A stretch of 64,000 nt of DNA from Datura wrightii (GCA_035772735.1 JASDFA010000003.1:155261001-155325000); one strand, 5' to 3'. Shown: positions 23,392-36,734, counted from the stretch's first letter. Translations and numbers: made by a program. Notes: a model not told the origin generated them from the letters alone.

Positions 23392-26300
23392 CATAACTGG
23401 GGGGGAGGGTGCGACTGGCTCCCCATACCTGACTGACTGGGAAGCCGACTATATGACATCTGTAACTGTAACACTTAGGCCGTCCAAGCCACCTGTCAGA
23501 ATCAACTGGATCACAAACTAGACTCATAATATCTCAACAATACAGGGTAAACAACTGAAATGCAAACAAGGCTATGAGTATGCTAAACTAAACAACAAAA
23601 AGCTGACAAGGTCACAAGCTAAATACCATTGTACACACTAAGTCCACAAAGCCTCTAAAGAGTAAACTGACTGATGGTCGGAACAGGGCTCCAGCATACC
23701 CATAACTGCATCTCAAAACTCTAACTGAAATAAAACCAGTCTTAGCTCCAGAAAGAAAGGAGCATACCAACACATCCACTAATCTCACGAACTGCTACTG
23801 CAACTGGCAATCCCGACCTCCACTTGCACCTGCGGCACGAACGCAGGTCCCCAGGTGAAGGGACGTCAGTACGAATGAGATGTATTGGTATGTAAGACAA
23901 AAAACTGTAAACACGTAAGATAGCAATGATAACTGAGCCAGAAATAAGGAATAACAACAACCTGGAATCCTGGAAACTGAAACCTGACAATAAGTCAATA
24001 CTGAAGTGCAAATGCAACCAAGTAATGCACAAGAAAAACTATAACTGTAATGCCAACAACCAACCAACCATAAATCCATATATAAAATTCATCCAGTCGG
24101 TGTACCATACCAAGGAAAAATAAAAGTATCTTCAGCTAATGTATCACACTGGGGTAAAATAAAAATATCTCCAGCCGATGTACCACAACAGGATAAAATA
24201 AAAATATCTCCAGCTGATGTACCACACCGGGGTAAAATAAAAATATCTCCAGCTGATGTACCACACCGGTTTAAAATAAAAATATCTCCAGCCGATGTGC
24301 CACACCGGGGTAACATAAAATATCTCCAGCCGATGTACCACACTGGGATAACATAAAAATATCTCCAGCCGATGTACCACATTGGGGTAAAATAAAAATA
24401 TCTCCAGCCGATGTATCATATCGGGGTAAAATAAAAATATCTCCACCGATGTACCACACCGGGGTAAAATATAAATATCTCCAGCCGATGTACCACACTG
24501 GGGTAAAATATAAATGTCTCCAGTCGATGTACCACACCGGGGTAAAATAAAAATAATTCTCAATCATAATCATAAATAGGGTCGATATGGCTTATATTGA
24601 GTCAATTTAACACGTATGGCATATAAATGACAAATGTTAAATATGTGGCCGGAATAGGCCTCTTTCGTAACCCATAAATACAAGTGAGCACCCATATCAT
24701 GTAAAGCTAGAAAATATGTATATGTATCGTGTAAAGTTGTCAAATTATACATGAACATGTCGACTCAGTTACTTGAAGAACCTTCAAGAGGTTTAGACAA
24801 CATAGGAACTTTTGTAGGCTTACAAACAATGTCCTACAAATAATCCTACCAATTGAACATATTACTTGGATAGAAGCACATAGAGCTCATTTCTACACAA
24901 TTCTTTAACATTTGGGAACTACAAATATATACTGCCTACCAGGTGGTTCCTTTAACCTGTATCAACAACTATACATTGGAATTTCATTGCCAAATTTATA
25001 ATGTAGATAAGCATATATAGTTCTTAATTCATTTGATTTATTTGCAGTAAAACATGGAAATTATAACTAGGAACTTGGAGTTATTTGTCATATACATAGA
25101 GATGAGAACTGAACTACAAACATACAACGTATAAGACTTATATATAATGTATAACTCGTATTTAGTTAACTAGGTGACCTCCAGGAGACTTCCTGGTATT
25201 CAAAGTTCTAAGTTTAACTAATCATTATCATAGCATGCACTTATACTTACTTAGACATTAGGAACATTGGTACTTGGGAGAATCTCTCCTCTGAATTAGG
25301 AAATTCAACTGATAACTCAACAAGAGATAAACATAAAGATGCATGACTTGAATATAACTAAAAGAATTCAACTGTATGTTATAACATGAAAATCGTACAC
25401 ATTAAGACTTCTTACTAGGAAGACATATAAAGACTTGAGTTCTTAGACTCGTACACAACATCAGATACTTGACCGAGACATTAACACAATTCTCGAAATA
25501 TGATCTCTCAAAAACTTCTTAGATCATCTAGCACATTTCAACATAAATTAGGGACGTAAAGACATAACTTAAGGATATGAGAGTTGGAGCTCTATAACTT
25601 GGGAACTTGCGAATAACTCTCTAAGTGATGCCTTATAGGTAAATAAAGATATATAGCCGTAATTCGGGTGATGCTAGATTGACTTACATAACTTTGCAAT
25701 TATCTGTGGAGCTTAAGAAAGCTTACATAATCATAAGTGACTTAGAAGATCCTAGGATTACCCTTTTCATACATGGTCGAAAATTTCAACACTTAGAATA
25801 GTTAACTTAACATAATCCTTTAGGGGTATAGCAGAGAGCTTCTCAACTTAAGTTACTATTTTGCAGACGTTCAACTCTAATTATTTCATAGAAGGTTAAC
25901 AGTTTAGTGGTTATTCATCAACATAACACATACTGAACATAAACAACTTAATTTATAACTCTTTTGCTAAACGTATTTAGAACATGATTAATCTTCCTAG
26001 TTGTTGCCTACCTCGTTCACAATCGCAACCCATATCGTCTAATTTAACAATATTTAGCTCTACTTTCCTTATTCATCTTAACTTCTTTGCCAAAAATTAT
26101 TCACTCTACACTCAAGTCTTTACCCTCGTGTTCACTATTCCATCAATTCTTATACACACTTACCTCTTTGTCTAATTGACAACTTAGCCACGCTTTCCCC
26201 GTTAACATGTATCGATTTAGCTTATTCTCTGCGTGTCGCTTGCTTAGCTTTAAAGAGGAAAAACATAAATCTACTTTTTATCTTAAGCACTTTAAAACAT

Positions 26301-27661
26301 AAACATATAGGAGGGATTAATAATATTATTAAAACATCATTTCAATAAGCTCGTTTACCCTCAATCGACTTAGCGTCATCTTCTTAGCTTAAGTTCAATT
26401 ACATGTCGTCGTCTTAGCATTTCCTACCAATTTCACTAAGTGACAAGATCTTAACATATATTAAACATCACATATACAGTATACTGCAAAGGACCAGCTC
26501 ACGGTGCCCATGTTAAGGGGACTTCAGACTCGATTTGGAACTACGGCAACAATCGTATAAAAATTACACCTTTCGCTTCACATTTGTTCGCTTTAACCAT
26601 TATTATCGATTCAAGATTTATGCCAAGTATTTCCAACCCTTTGAAAAGGACCATACATGCCTCAATATGATTTTAAAAATATAGGAATATTGATCCTTTC
26701 AATAACTTAGTTTCGTTCTTGAAAAAGAAGGAAAGGGACGCCTTTACATACCTTGGAACGTCGACTCTAATTTTGCCGAAAATCTTCCTTTCAAGCTTAC
26801 TCCTTAAGGATCCTTCCAAGTTCAATTTACAAACCCAACAAGCAGCAACTTCACTTCACCAAAGTTTTGGAAAAATTGGGCAGCAACATGCCACAAAAAC
26901 ACACGAAGAAACAACAACACAGTACTACAACATTCTCCAAGTTATAACCTCATAAACTTAAACAAATCAAAAAGGGAATTACTTACCCTTTCTTGGAGAT
27001 GTTATCAGCTAAAGTAGGAGTAAACTCCTACTATATCCTCTGCCTATAATCATCTAAAAATGCAGCAATACCATAATCAACCACAAGAAAACAACAAGTC
27101 ATGAATTCCTTCCAAGGTTCTATTTTCACAGCCCAAAAGAGACACAAGTAAAGTTTCTTACCTGGGATATGTTTTCACCATGTGATAGGGTTTTGAATTA
27201 TCTAAATTCTGGAAAAAAAATCAACTAAAACGGAGTAAAAATGAGCTTTCTAGCTCAATTTTACTTCATATAGGCGGCTGGCAAGGGTTTGGGCGGCGCT
27301 GGTGCCCGTGCGACATGCCCTCACGTGCGCGCGAGCGCCTGCCTGTCTCGGTGCCCGCGCGCCTTGGCGCTTTTCCAGCCGACAATGCTGTCTTCAAAGG
27401 AGCATAACTTTTTACTCCGTTGACGAGCGATTTTTTCAATGTAAACTAGACTCAAATACCTTTAATTTGACATGTTATGGGACTTCTGGATCATTATATG
27501 TTTAGAGATATGAGCATTTAAAGTTGACCCTTATTTACAAACTTCACATACTCTTCGTTTTTCTCTTTGCACATGTTTCCCTCCTCACCTACAGACAACA
27601 TACGACCCATAATTCCCTTAATATGACATATAACCATCAAAAAAAATTTTAGGGTGTAACA
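23392..27661 (-). repeat. Solo LTR, 4,270 bp, of an unidentified Ty3-like family
   Basis: Reading on the minus strand it opens TGTTACACCCTAAAATTTTT and closes CCAGTTATGGGGCGTGACA. It is flanked by a perfect 5-bp direct repeat, GTTAA at 23387-23391 and GTTAA at 27662-27666. No primer site, gag or pol lies inside, and host LINE sequence lies on both sides, so this is a solo LTR left by LTR-LTR recombination. It contains a 39-bp tandem array (24097-24556) and a GC-rich segment near 27270-27400 that probably holds the promoter side. The orientation follows the Ty3-type end sequences. Confidence 0.85.
24097..24556. repeat. Minisatellite, about 12 copies of a 38-39-bp unit
   Basis: The unit gatgtaccacaccggggtaa plus aataaaaatatctccagcc repeats head to tail with small differences. 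One copy is shortened near 24452. Apparent reading frames here encode only repeats such as CGTSAGDIF and come from this periodicity, not from a gene. Confidence 0.95.
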
Positions 27662-28560
27662 GTTAATCCAGACAAGCAATCCAACACTACGAATCAGAAC
27701 TAGAAGAATCAGGTGATCTACATATACAATCACAGGAGAAAAAGTTGAAATAGTAGGAATACAAACATGCAAGTGATATATTATTACATCAAAAGCAACA
27801 TATGGAGAGAAATTACAAAATTGAGACCAAAATGAACAAAACTGTAGATCTACTACATCAAGTATCTACCAAAGATTCAAACCTAGAAAGTACAACAAAA
27901 ATTTGTATAAGATAACTTTAAAGGCGAAAGTTACAATGGAAAACGAGGAGATCTACTACTCAAAAGAGAAAATGGATAGAAAAGTAGATCTACTAAATTA
28001 GCTACTAGCCATAGATTCAGACGTTAAAAAGAAAACACACATAAAAAGTAAGTACACAGTAACACACGGCTAAAGAAGATCCAAGCAGAAGCTAAACAGA
28101 TAGAGACCTTACCTGAGATAACAAAAATGAGCAACATGAAAGATGAAGCAATAAGGAGGAGGAGGAGGAAAGCGGAAGCTTCGGATCTAGTAGCTATCAG
28201 ATGGTAGATTAAATTAGGATAGCTAAAATAAGGATCAAAGAGACCAAATTTGAAGCTAGAAAACAACAAAAAAAGATAGAAACATTATCGAAGATGGCGC
28301 CAGCAAGCAAAAATGAAAATATTACTGGAGGCGGTACCCTAAGCTACACTAGAAATGATGCATTGAGGCAGTGGGGGAGAGAGAAGCTTCCAGAACTGGT
28401 GGATATCAAATGATATCTTTTTTAGATTTACACAGGGGCCTGCTTGCCTTTTTCTTTTCTTTAATGAACCGGGTTGGGTCGGTCCTGAATATTGTGTTTT
28501 TTCTTTAATTAAATTAATACATAAGCCATAATTCATCTATAAACAAAAAAGAAGAAGAAA
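27662..28560. other. LINE 3' remnant followed by unassigned sequence
   Basis: After the GTTAA repeat, in-frame residues (NPTLRIRTRRIR) resemble the C-terminal end of plant L1 RNase H regions, so the interrupted LINE resumes here for at least 50 bp. Beyond that, short repeats of gtagatctact appear at about 27845 and 27983. On the minus strand a hydrophobic, signal-like stretch at about 28100-28190 ends in a good splice donor (cagGTAAGG). I cannot link it to any downstream exon and do not call a gene. Confidence 0.45.
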
Positions 28561-30239
28561 AGAAAATAGGAGGCCAAAGAAGAAATTTAAGTAGCATAGG
28601 AAGATTATTTTAAATTTGGGAGAGATATTAATTTCATTTAACAATATCCTTTATCATAGAGAACATGAAGAAATACTCTACAAATACTCTTTTTTTTTGT
28701 CGTAATAGATATATAAATTTATCATAGTAACAATGGATTTCATTTATTTGGGTGGGCGGGTTAGAAATTTGGATTCATTTTGGTTAGGGTAGATTGGGGC
28801 GGGCATTTTGTATTATAGTTTTATGAATTTTATTTTCAAAAATGGGCAATTTATTGTGAATTGAGGATTTTCATTAAATGAAGGGTAGAAATAAATAGTT
28901 TAAAGATAGCAAGGACAAATACAACATCATGGTATGATGAAGGATAATATTAGCTACTAAACTAAAGTAGAAGGGTGAATTTGACCTTTTTTTCTTTTTT
29001 AAACTATTGTGAACTCATAATAAAATATCACCTAGAGGAATATGATAAGCTACGTGAATATCATGTTTCAAAAGTTCCTTCAAAGAGTTTCAAGTGGTAT
29101 TACACATTGAAAAAAATTTGAGGAAATAAATTAATACTCTCCTTAAACTATCACAATTATGCGAATTTCACACCTAAATTATCAATGTTTACAAAATATT
29201 CCTGAACTATCATTAAGTCATTGTACCAGATAAACTCGTTTTAAAGACTTTTTTCATCTCCCACGTACTTCCCCATTAGTCTTTGCTAATCTAAAGGAAT
29301 TTAAGTTCAGAGGGTACATAACATAAATATTCAATAGTTAAGTATAAATTTCGTAAACTGGTGATAGTTTTAAGAAATTTTAAACTATTCACTGACAACC
29401 TCTTGAAATTAGATGAGTTTAGGAACTAGGATTCATAGTAAAAACTTATTCACCATACTGAATATTTATGCCAAATGAATAAATACATTATATGAATTCG
29501 TAGATATACTATTATTATTTAACTATTATTACTAACACATTTTTTGATTATTATATTAAATTATTTAACCTTAATAAGTTGAGTTAGTTTGGTAATAAAT
29601 ACCCGTCAGAATTTACCTAGGCATCTTCGTTAATACTCCATCTACCTCCGGTAGGGAGGTTAAGGGGGGGATGTCAAAACCTTACCCATAAAAAAAAAGT
29701 ACATAGACCTGCTCACAAAGAGCTACAAACTGCTATATGATATTCAATAAGCCCACTTTTTTTAGCGAAAAAATCTGAATTTGTTGAGGAAGACATGTTG
29801 TAGAGGAAAACCTATAGTGAGTTGAAGCATTCACTACTACATTGTATTTAATCAATAGATTGTCATTTTTGTTATCAACATGCAATCTCCCTTCTCTTCT
29901 CTTTATAGTCGTCACCTATGATTTGTTAGCAATCGTTTGGTAGGGTGTATAAGAATAGTATTTAATAAGGAATATTAGTAATGAAGGAATATAAGGATTT
30001 GATTTCATCCGGTATCAATTTGATGAGTTGTCGATATAAGTCTTCATATCCTTAAATTGATCATCCATCTTACAATAAAAGAGATTATAAATTTTAGATT
30101 ATTGGATATGATTAAACTTGTCTATAAATTTTAAACATTTAAATTAAATATAAATTTAAAATCTTATTATAGAAGACTTTCAAATCGACACGAAACTATA
30201 AAACAAAGATATTATAACGGTGAATATTTATATTATTTG
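28561..30239. other. AT-rich intergenic DNA with a possible MITE
   Basis: No coding region is seen. At about 29141-29395 the ends ccttaaactatca and (reverse-complemented) cttaaaactatca form imperfect inverted repeats around about 250 bp, suggesting a small MITE-like element with undefined limits. The rest is low-complexity AT-rich sequence. Confidence 0.4.
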
Positions 30240-31330
30240 CTATTATATATCAAACAACAAGTAAAAAAATTATTCCATACTCACTTCAACAAGTTCACAC
30301 TTTAGCTCATCCAAATTCTTTTTGTGTATTGCATATCTTTCATCTTTATATAATTTTGACCCAAATATTTGTGGAAGTTCTCCCAAATTAATTTCTCTGG
30401 TCTTTTTATCTGTTAGAACGATGTCGAAAAATTTAACTAGCATAAGATAAATAATTTCAAATGATTTACATAATTATCATTCAAAGGACTAATATATAAC
30501 TAATGTTAACTTATAAATCTATTGCATACCGTATATTTTGGCAAATATGTGAAAATATAATGAAAATGGTGAGAATTAGTAATTATGGTTTAATTACCTG
30601 ATTTTCGTATTTCCTAAGCATGCCTCTCTTTAAAAAGTCATGGTAGATTAATTCAGGGATACTCTCTAATTGAAAATACAAGATATGATTGTCAATGCAT
30701 GTCACAACAGAAGGGTCAAGTCTGGAGCAACACTCGTAGAACTATATTTGTAATGCAAGGGAAAAACACCAAATGTGAAGTAAGGAGGATTATCTTTTAA
30801 TTTGTGACTGATAAAGTCAAGCAGCCGCCGAAAATAAAAAATTTTCATGGGTATCTTATTCGTTCACCGCTCTCGATCAAGCCAAAATGTAATTTAATTA
30901 TCCAAATTTTGTTTGGGGCAATTGATAGAAGGAAGGTGTTGATGAACTAAAGAATAAGGACGTCTTCATCATTTATCAGTTTATCATCTTCAAAAAATAC
31001 TAATCAGTTGAGACTTGAGTACTTTTCTTTTTTCGAAAAAATACAGGTTGATTAGCTTAATTGAAAGCATCTGGATCAAACACAAAGTCATTTGGCAATC
31101 CACATTTTAAGCTAGTTATGATGGCAACTCTTTTATTCCAAAATTTAATTCGGTCCCATTCAATTCGACCATGAACATATTATCTCTGTCATGATCAGTC
31201 TCTGCATACAACACAGTGCGAAGAGGTGTGGTTGTACTTTCATTTTGGCAAATTCAAGAAATATCCAAACGAAGAATCTCTAAATATTGCATCTATTCTT
31301 CTTTTTGAAGGCGCTGCCTTGGCTGATCAA
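30240..31330 (-). pseudogene. Degraded coding fragment, possibly transposon-derived (DUF1985-like)
   Basis: On the minus strand, scattered short stretches look protein-like: MFMVELNGTELNFGIKELPS (about 31170-31110), then CIDNHILYFQLESIPELIYH (about 30700), then TDKKTREINLGELPQIFG (about 30400) and YKDERYAIHKKNLDELK (about 30330). The first resembles the 'NG..+.FG..E' pattern of DUF1985 regions found with plant Ulp1-type transposon proteins. Spacing suggests several exons or heavy decay. The family link is an inference from a short pattern. Confidence 0.35.
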
Positions 31331-31439
31331 ATCCATTAACATTCTTTGCGGGCCAGAAATATTACAAATATAAAAACTTTAATTACATACCCAGCACATT
31401 TGATACACTAAAAAAGGTGAACAACAAAATGCATACCAT

Positions 31440-33180
31440 TTAAGACCCACAAAACAAAGCTACCAATACATATACATATACAAACTCAATTTTAAAAAGA
31501 TATAGGAACAAGTTATTGTATTAAGCTAGAACCCATATGAAATTACTTATCAACTTCTAAACATGTTTCATACTAAATCGGATCTTTTATATCAAAAAAT
31601 CAGTTGATTTATATTCAATTGCACACCACAAAACAAAGCAACTAGTACATATACTGTATACATATATACCTAATTTTAAAAAATAGGAGCACAAGTTATT
31701 ATACCAATTTAGTACAACATTAACAAAAGAAATGAACTTATTTTACCAATTTCTATACATGTTTCATACTAAATTAGATTTCTCATTTAGAAACTGGTAT
31801 AAAACCAGCTGATCTTTATTCAATTATATACCCAAAGCAAAGTTATCAGTACATATACAGGTATACATACAAACTCTATAAAAAGAAAATATATATGAGA
31901 ACAAGTTATTGTAGATGGGGGGTGTACATAGTTCGGATTGGTTTAAATATTTTAAATATCAAATCAAATCAATTATATCGGGTTTTTAAATTTACAAACC
32001 AAATCAAACTAATAAAAGTCGTGTTTTTCAACCTTGATTTTTTTTAGATTTTTTAATTTTTTCGGGTTTTTTGAAAGAAAAAAAATTCCGATAAAATCTT
32101 CATGCAAGACATATAACTTATACTTGAAATATTTCTTTAATTCTAGTAACATACAACAATATAAGTTGTTTCTTAATTAAGAAAATAACATAAAATATGA
32201 TACGAATATTGACATTGTACTGAAATATTCAACCAAAAAGATAATGAAATTGCATAAAATAAATATAGCTAATTAATAAGTAATAATGAAAATGATCAAA
32301 CCCTGAAAGTACTAAGTCATGTCAAACTAAGCACGGCTAATAAGTATAATTACATAACTAAATATTTTAAAAAAAAATAAGTTATGTGTTTTCACTGTGT
32401 ATATTAACCAATGAAAAATTAAAGAATAGATATCTAATATTATTGTTATTCCTAGTGCTAAAATTATTTTTTTTTGTTAGCATTAACATTGATTTGGTTT
32501 TGATTTGAAATTTATTTGTGTTAATAACATGGATCCATGAACTACAAAACTTATTGCATCATTCAAAATTCTAAATCCAAACTTGAAATTATTTGTTAAA
32601 AAATAAAAACTATGAAAAAAATTAAGAAGTATTTATAAATTACATAAAAATAGTTATAAAAATTATATACATATAATGCTGGGTTGGTTTGGTTCGGTTT
32701 AATTTTTTTTAGTTAAAATCATACCAAACCAATTGTGGTCGGACTTTTTTTCCCAACACCAAACCAAATCAAACCAGATCATTAGTCGATTTTTTTTTCT
32801 CGATTTGACTCAAATAATCGGACTGGTGCGATTTGTCGATTTGTTTTGTATACCCCTAATAGTAATCTAGTATCCATTAAACAAGAGCAATAAAATTACT
32901 TATCAATTTCTATATATATTCCATACCAAATCAGATTTCTTATATGAAGTCTGGTAAAAATCAAACTGATCTATATTCAATTGCACACCCAAAACAAATC
33001 TACCAGTACATATACAGCTATACATACAAACTCAAATTTTAAAAAAAATATGAGAACTAGTTATTGTACTGATCTAGTACCCATTTAACAAGAGAAATAA
33101 AATTACTTACCAATATCTAAAAACATGTTTCATACCAAACCAGATTTCTTACATAGAATCTGGTAAAAGCCCAACTAAAA
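31440..33180. repeat. Tandem array of four diverged units of about 180-205 bp
   Basis: A phrase like cacccaaaacaaagctacca followed by gtacatatac recurs at about 31445, 31622, 31827 and 32983, each followed by the same order of phrases (acaagttattgta, tctagtacccattaac, catgtttcataccaaatcag, ctggtaaaa). Copies differ at many sites, so the array is old. The third copy is split by the element at 31916-32857. Confidence 0.75.
31916..32857. mobile_element. MITE-like element (about 0.94 kb) inserted in the array
   Basis: The left end ggggggtgtacatagttcgg and the right end, reverse-complemented as aggggtatacaaaacaaatc, form short inverted repeats. Inside each end are stretches such as ggattggttt and ggttggtttggttcggttt, also in opposing orientation. 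The interior is AT-rich and non-coding. Removing it rejoins the third unit of the array. The superfamily and the exact target duplication are not clear. Confidence 0.55.
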
Positions 33181-34319
33181 ATAAATTATGCATAACCGAT
33201 TTCAATACAGATTTCATATATAATTTCAATTTTTGTACACCACTAATATTTTAAAAACTAAAAACATGATAAAAGTTCAAGTGGACTAAAATCAAGTGCA
33301 TAAACCAACATCTATACATTTTAAGTAAAAATTTTAATTACCAAGTGAGAATTTCAGTACAAAATTTAAGAGCAGATCCGGACAGACAGTCCCAGCCCTG
33401 CTCATGCATCCAGTGATCCTAACGGCTAACTAAGAGCAATCCTAACCCCATTCACACTATAGCGGGGCAGTTATCAAGTTCATGTAATCTTTCTGCCAGC
33501 TTTGGTATTTTACTCCCTCGATAATGCACTTCTTAGGTGATTTGACGAATCAATATTGTAGCAGCTCTGTGCTTTCCTTGAAAGATACGGATATTCCTTT
33601 CTTGTCATAGCTGATAGATACTCCCCGCCAATACCATTCTATATACTTTAGCAGAAGCAATCTTACCTGGGGCATTAGTGACTGTCCATTGTACCTCCAA
33701 TTACCTATGTATAAATCTTCTAGTTATTCCTCGCTATCTGAGCAGCGTGTCCCATACCTAAGCCGAATATGTGCAAGTTGATAAATAGGTGTTCACAACT
33801 CTCATCCTGCATCTCACACACCGGACATTGGACATTATCTATACAACTACATCGAGCAAACCTATCCTTAGTCAATAATCTTTAACATATAGCTAAGTAT
33901 AGGATGAAAATCCATCTAGGGGCACCACTACTATTACAAGTCAAGTGCCATCAGTATACTTTTGGGAAGTTTCCTCTGCATTTCAGGTAGATCTGCTTAG
34001 TCGAGTACCTCTCCCATCCTCACGTCTGCTTCCACAATTCCCACTTGCTCAAAATACTTGTGAGCTTTCAAGATCTTCCTGATAACCCAGGAAGCCTGAT
34101 CGGCTTTAGCTTCCTATATAGCTCCCTGTTGCCCATAATATATGTGTTCCATTGCACCCACATCTTGTCCTCCTTCTTAAATAAGGTCCATGATAGTTTG
34201 CAAATAGCTGCTTGATTCCATAAGGAGATATCAAGTATATTCATACCCCCAGCAGACCTCGGATTGCATAGTTTATCCCAGGCAATAAAGGCTTTCTTAG
34301 ATATTGTTGCACCCCCTAT

Positions 34320-35559
34320 CTATAAGAAACTTCTACAAGTAGTCTCTATCAGCTTAACTAGCTTTTTGGGCAGGATAAACACTTGTGACCAATATGCTTG
34401 TATCAATAACAAGACTAATTTAATGAGTTGCATCCTTCCCGCATAAGAGAGAAATTTGATCATCCAAACTTGGATCTTCCCTAGCATTTTGTCCAGCAAA
34501 GACTTACATTGGACCATTGATAGCCTTTTCGTACTCAATAGGACCCTTAAGTACCTGAAGGGTAGGCAACCCTGGGAAAACCCAAGACAGTGCAGTATCG
34601 CTTCTTTGGCATGTGAAGATATCCTATCAAAATAAACGACACTCTTCTCATCATTTGCTACCAGTCCAGAACCCTGTGAAAATTCCTGAAAATAGGCATG
34701 TAGTAATTAGAAAGAGACTAAGTCTCCCCTGCAAAATAGTAGCAAATCGTCAACAAAGCTCAATTGCATTAGGTGCATTTTAGAGCACTTGGGATGATAA
34801 TTGAAATCTGGAATTCTCTTTAGCATCTTCAACTTCCTTCTGAGATATTCCATGCCAAGGACAAATAAGAATGGGACAAGGGGTCCCCCTATCGTAGTCC
34901 TTTCCTCACAGGGAATGGTTGACTCGGTTGACCTTTGATAATCACAGAACAAGAAACAGATGAGACACATAACATGATCCAACAAATAAATATTTCTGAA
35001 AATTGCAGTGCCACCAATAATTGTTCTAAGAAAAACCACTCAATTGAACCGTACGCTTTCTTCATATCCATCTTTAACATGCATCTCAGAGAGATATGCT
35101 TCCTCTCAAATCCCTTGACTAGTTCATGACTCAAGAGTATATTATTGTTGTCACCCTCCTTGGTACAAAAGCTATTTGGTTTTTGTCAACAAGCCAATCC
35201 ATAATAGGTTGCAGTCAGGAGGTAAGTATTTTCGAGATTAGCTTATAAAGAATTGTGTAGCAAGAAATAGGCATGTATTCTGATATCTTGGGTGGTCTAG
35301 TTACTTTGGGAATGAGAGTCACTGCGGTACAGTAAATGGCCTGATATATTTCATTAGTCGAGAAGAATTGAAGAACTGTATTAGTGACATCAAACTTAAG
35401 GATTAGCCAGGCTTTCTTGAAAAATATTGCATTATAGCCATCACATCCGGGGGCCTTCAGATCACAGATATCCCTAAGAGCTTTGTGGACTTCCTCTCCA
35501 ATAATAGGAGCAATTAATTCTAATTGCTGGCATCTATTTAACATGTTACCATCTTTCAT
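34320..35559 (-). pseudogene. Reverse transcriptase domain of the minus-strand LINE
   Basis: Successive open stretches cover the finger region (EEVHKALRDICDLKAPGCDG), the template-grip region (PISCYTILYKLISKILTS), a palm segment (LKMDMKKAYGSIEWFFLEQL), and the catalytic FVDDLLLF. The post-RT segment SYAGRMQLIKLVL, then IQAYWSQVFILPKK, is typical of plant L1 elements. The pieces lie in different frames (for example between 34889-35134 and 34707-35039), so at least two frameshifts are present. Confidence 0.85.
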
Positions 35560-35959
35560 GACAACAGTATTATAAAAGTTGTGTATAATACCTAATCACT
35601 TCACCTTTAATGTCCTCTTTTGTCTGCATCACCACCCGGCTATCAGTCACAAGTGCGTTTATCCTATTTTGGCTATATCTGTGTTTCATATTTGCAAAGA
35701 AGTAAGCTATGTTGGCATCTCCCAGAGCAAGCCAGGTAACTCTCAGCTTCTGCTTATGCTTTCTTCAATATCTAACCATTTTCCTAATTGTTCTTTGGTG
35801 CTCTTCTCTAATTGGATCATGTTATCAGGCCGCCCAGGTACACACATTTGCTCTTGTAGATTCTGAAGTTATAGCCGATAATTCATGATCTTACTCTCCA
35901 CATTTCCAAATTCAGCAGTGTTTACTGTTTTCAATCGATGTTTAGGCGATTTGAGTTTA

Positions 35960-36734
35960 CGCCATACCTCTGTCATAGTATGCTAGTTGTTTGCCCCCAA
36001 GTATGCTGGAAAATACTAAGAAATTCAGCATGTTCAGCTAGATGGTTGAGAAAGTTAAATGGTTTAGATTGCCGAGCTGCTTTATCAGTGAATGTAATAG
36101 TCCTTGGTGAATGATCTGAGCACCAAGGTTCTAGTGTTGTGGCTTCCAGTCCTATATCCAATCTACTATACGTTCTTCCATTAGTCCTTATATGATCTTC
36201 CCACTATTCGAATCTCTGTCAAGCCAGTAGTGTCCATAAAATGGGCAAAGTCCCTTATTTCAGCCTCTTGAACCCTCCCAGCTGGTCTATCCTCCTCGGT
36301 AAGTATGGCGTTGTAATCTCCCATTGCTAGCCATGCCCCGTGCATGGAGGTATGAATATTTGTTAAATCTTCCCATAAACTTCTTCTAGCCTCTACAGTA
36401 TGCAACCCATACTCGGCAGTAAAAGCAAATCTGGTATTTAGAGCTTTATCTTTGATTATACCATGAATAAATTGAGCTCCCATATGCATCATCTCATACT
36501 CTATTATATTTAGATCTCACATAATTAGTATTCTACCTCTATCGCTATGGATATGATTTGCAACTCATGCCCAAGTAGGTTGAATTTTTCGAACTATTCT
36601 TCACTGTTTCCCTCCTTCGGCTTGTATTTCAACACTGCCAATAGACTAACTTTATTAGTAACAATAAAACTCTTTATTTCCTTCTGCTTATATACCTTAT
36701 TCGCACCTCTAACATTTCAAGTAACTAGCTTCAT
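35960..36734 (-). pseudogene. APE-type endonuclease domain of the minus-strand LINE
   Basis: This nicks target DNA to prime reverse transcription. NVRGANK at the start, AMGDYNAIL in the middle and CSDHSP at the end are the hallmark APE motifs, supplying metal-binding Asn, Asp and His. The Trp expected before NVRG is a TGA stop, and a further stop lies between 36492 and 36734. A frameshift separates 36181 from 36161. Confidence 0.8.

Noticed and set aside
24089..24573. Three overlapping open frames with regular repeats (CGTSAGDIF, WYIGWRYFYF)
   Set aside because: They are produced by the 39-bp tandem repeat, whose length is a multiple of three. All three minus frames are open, and no start context or similarity to a protein exists.
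27290..27400. GC-rich stretch with CpG-rich phrases as a possible gene promoter
   Set aside because: It lies inside the solo LTR near its outer end, where LTR promoters of this type sit. No host gene is nearby.
28024..28269. Hydrophobic minus-strand ORF ending near a GTAAGG donor
   Set aside because: It looks like a signal-peptide exon, but no further exon is visible and the flanking sequence is LINE or unknown, so evidence is too thin for a gene call.
34264..34446. Plus-strand ORFs within 34.2-37.5 kb
   Set aside because: Antisense shadows of the minus-strand LINE; none shows domain features.
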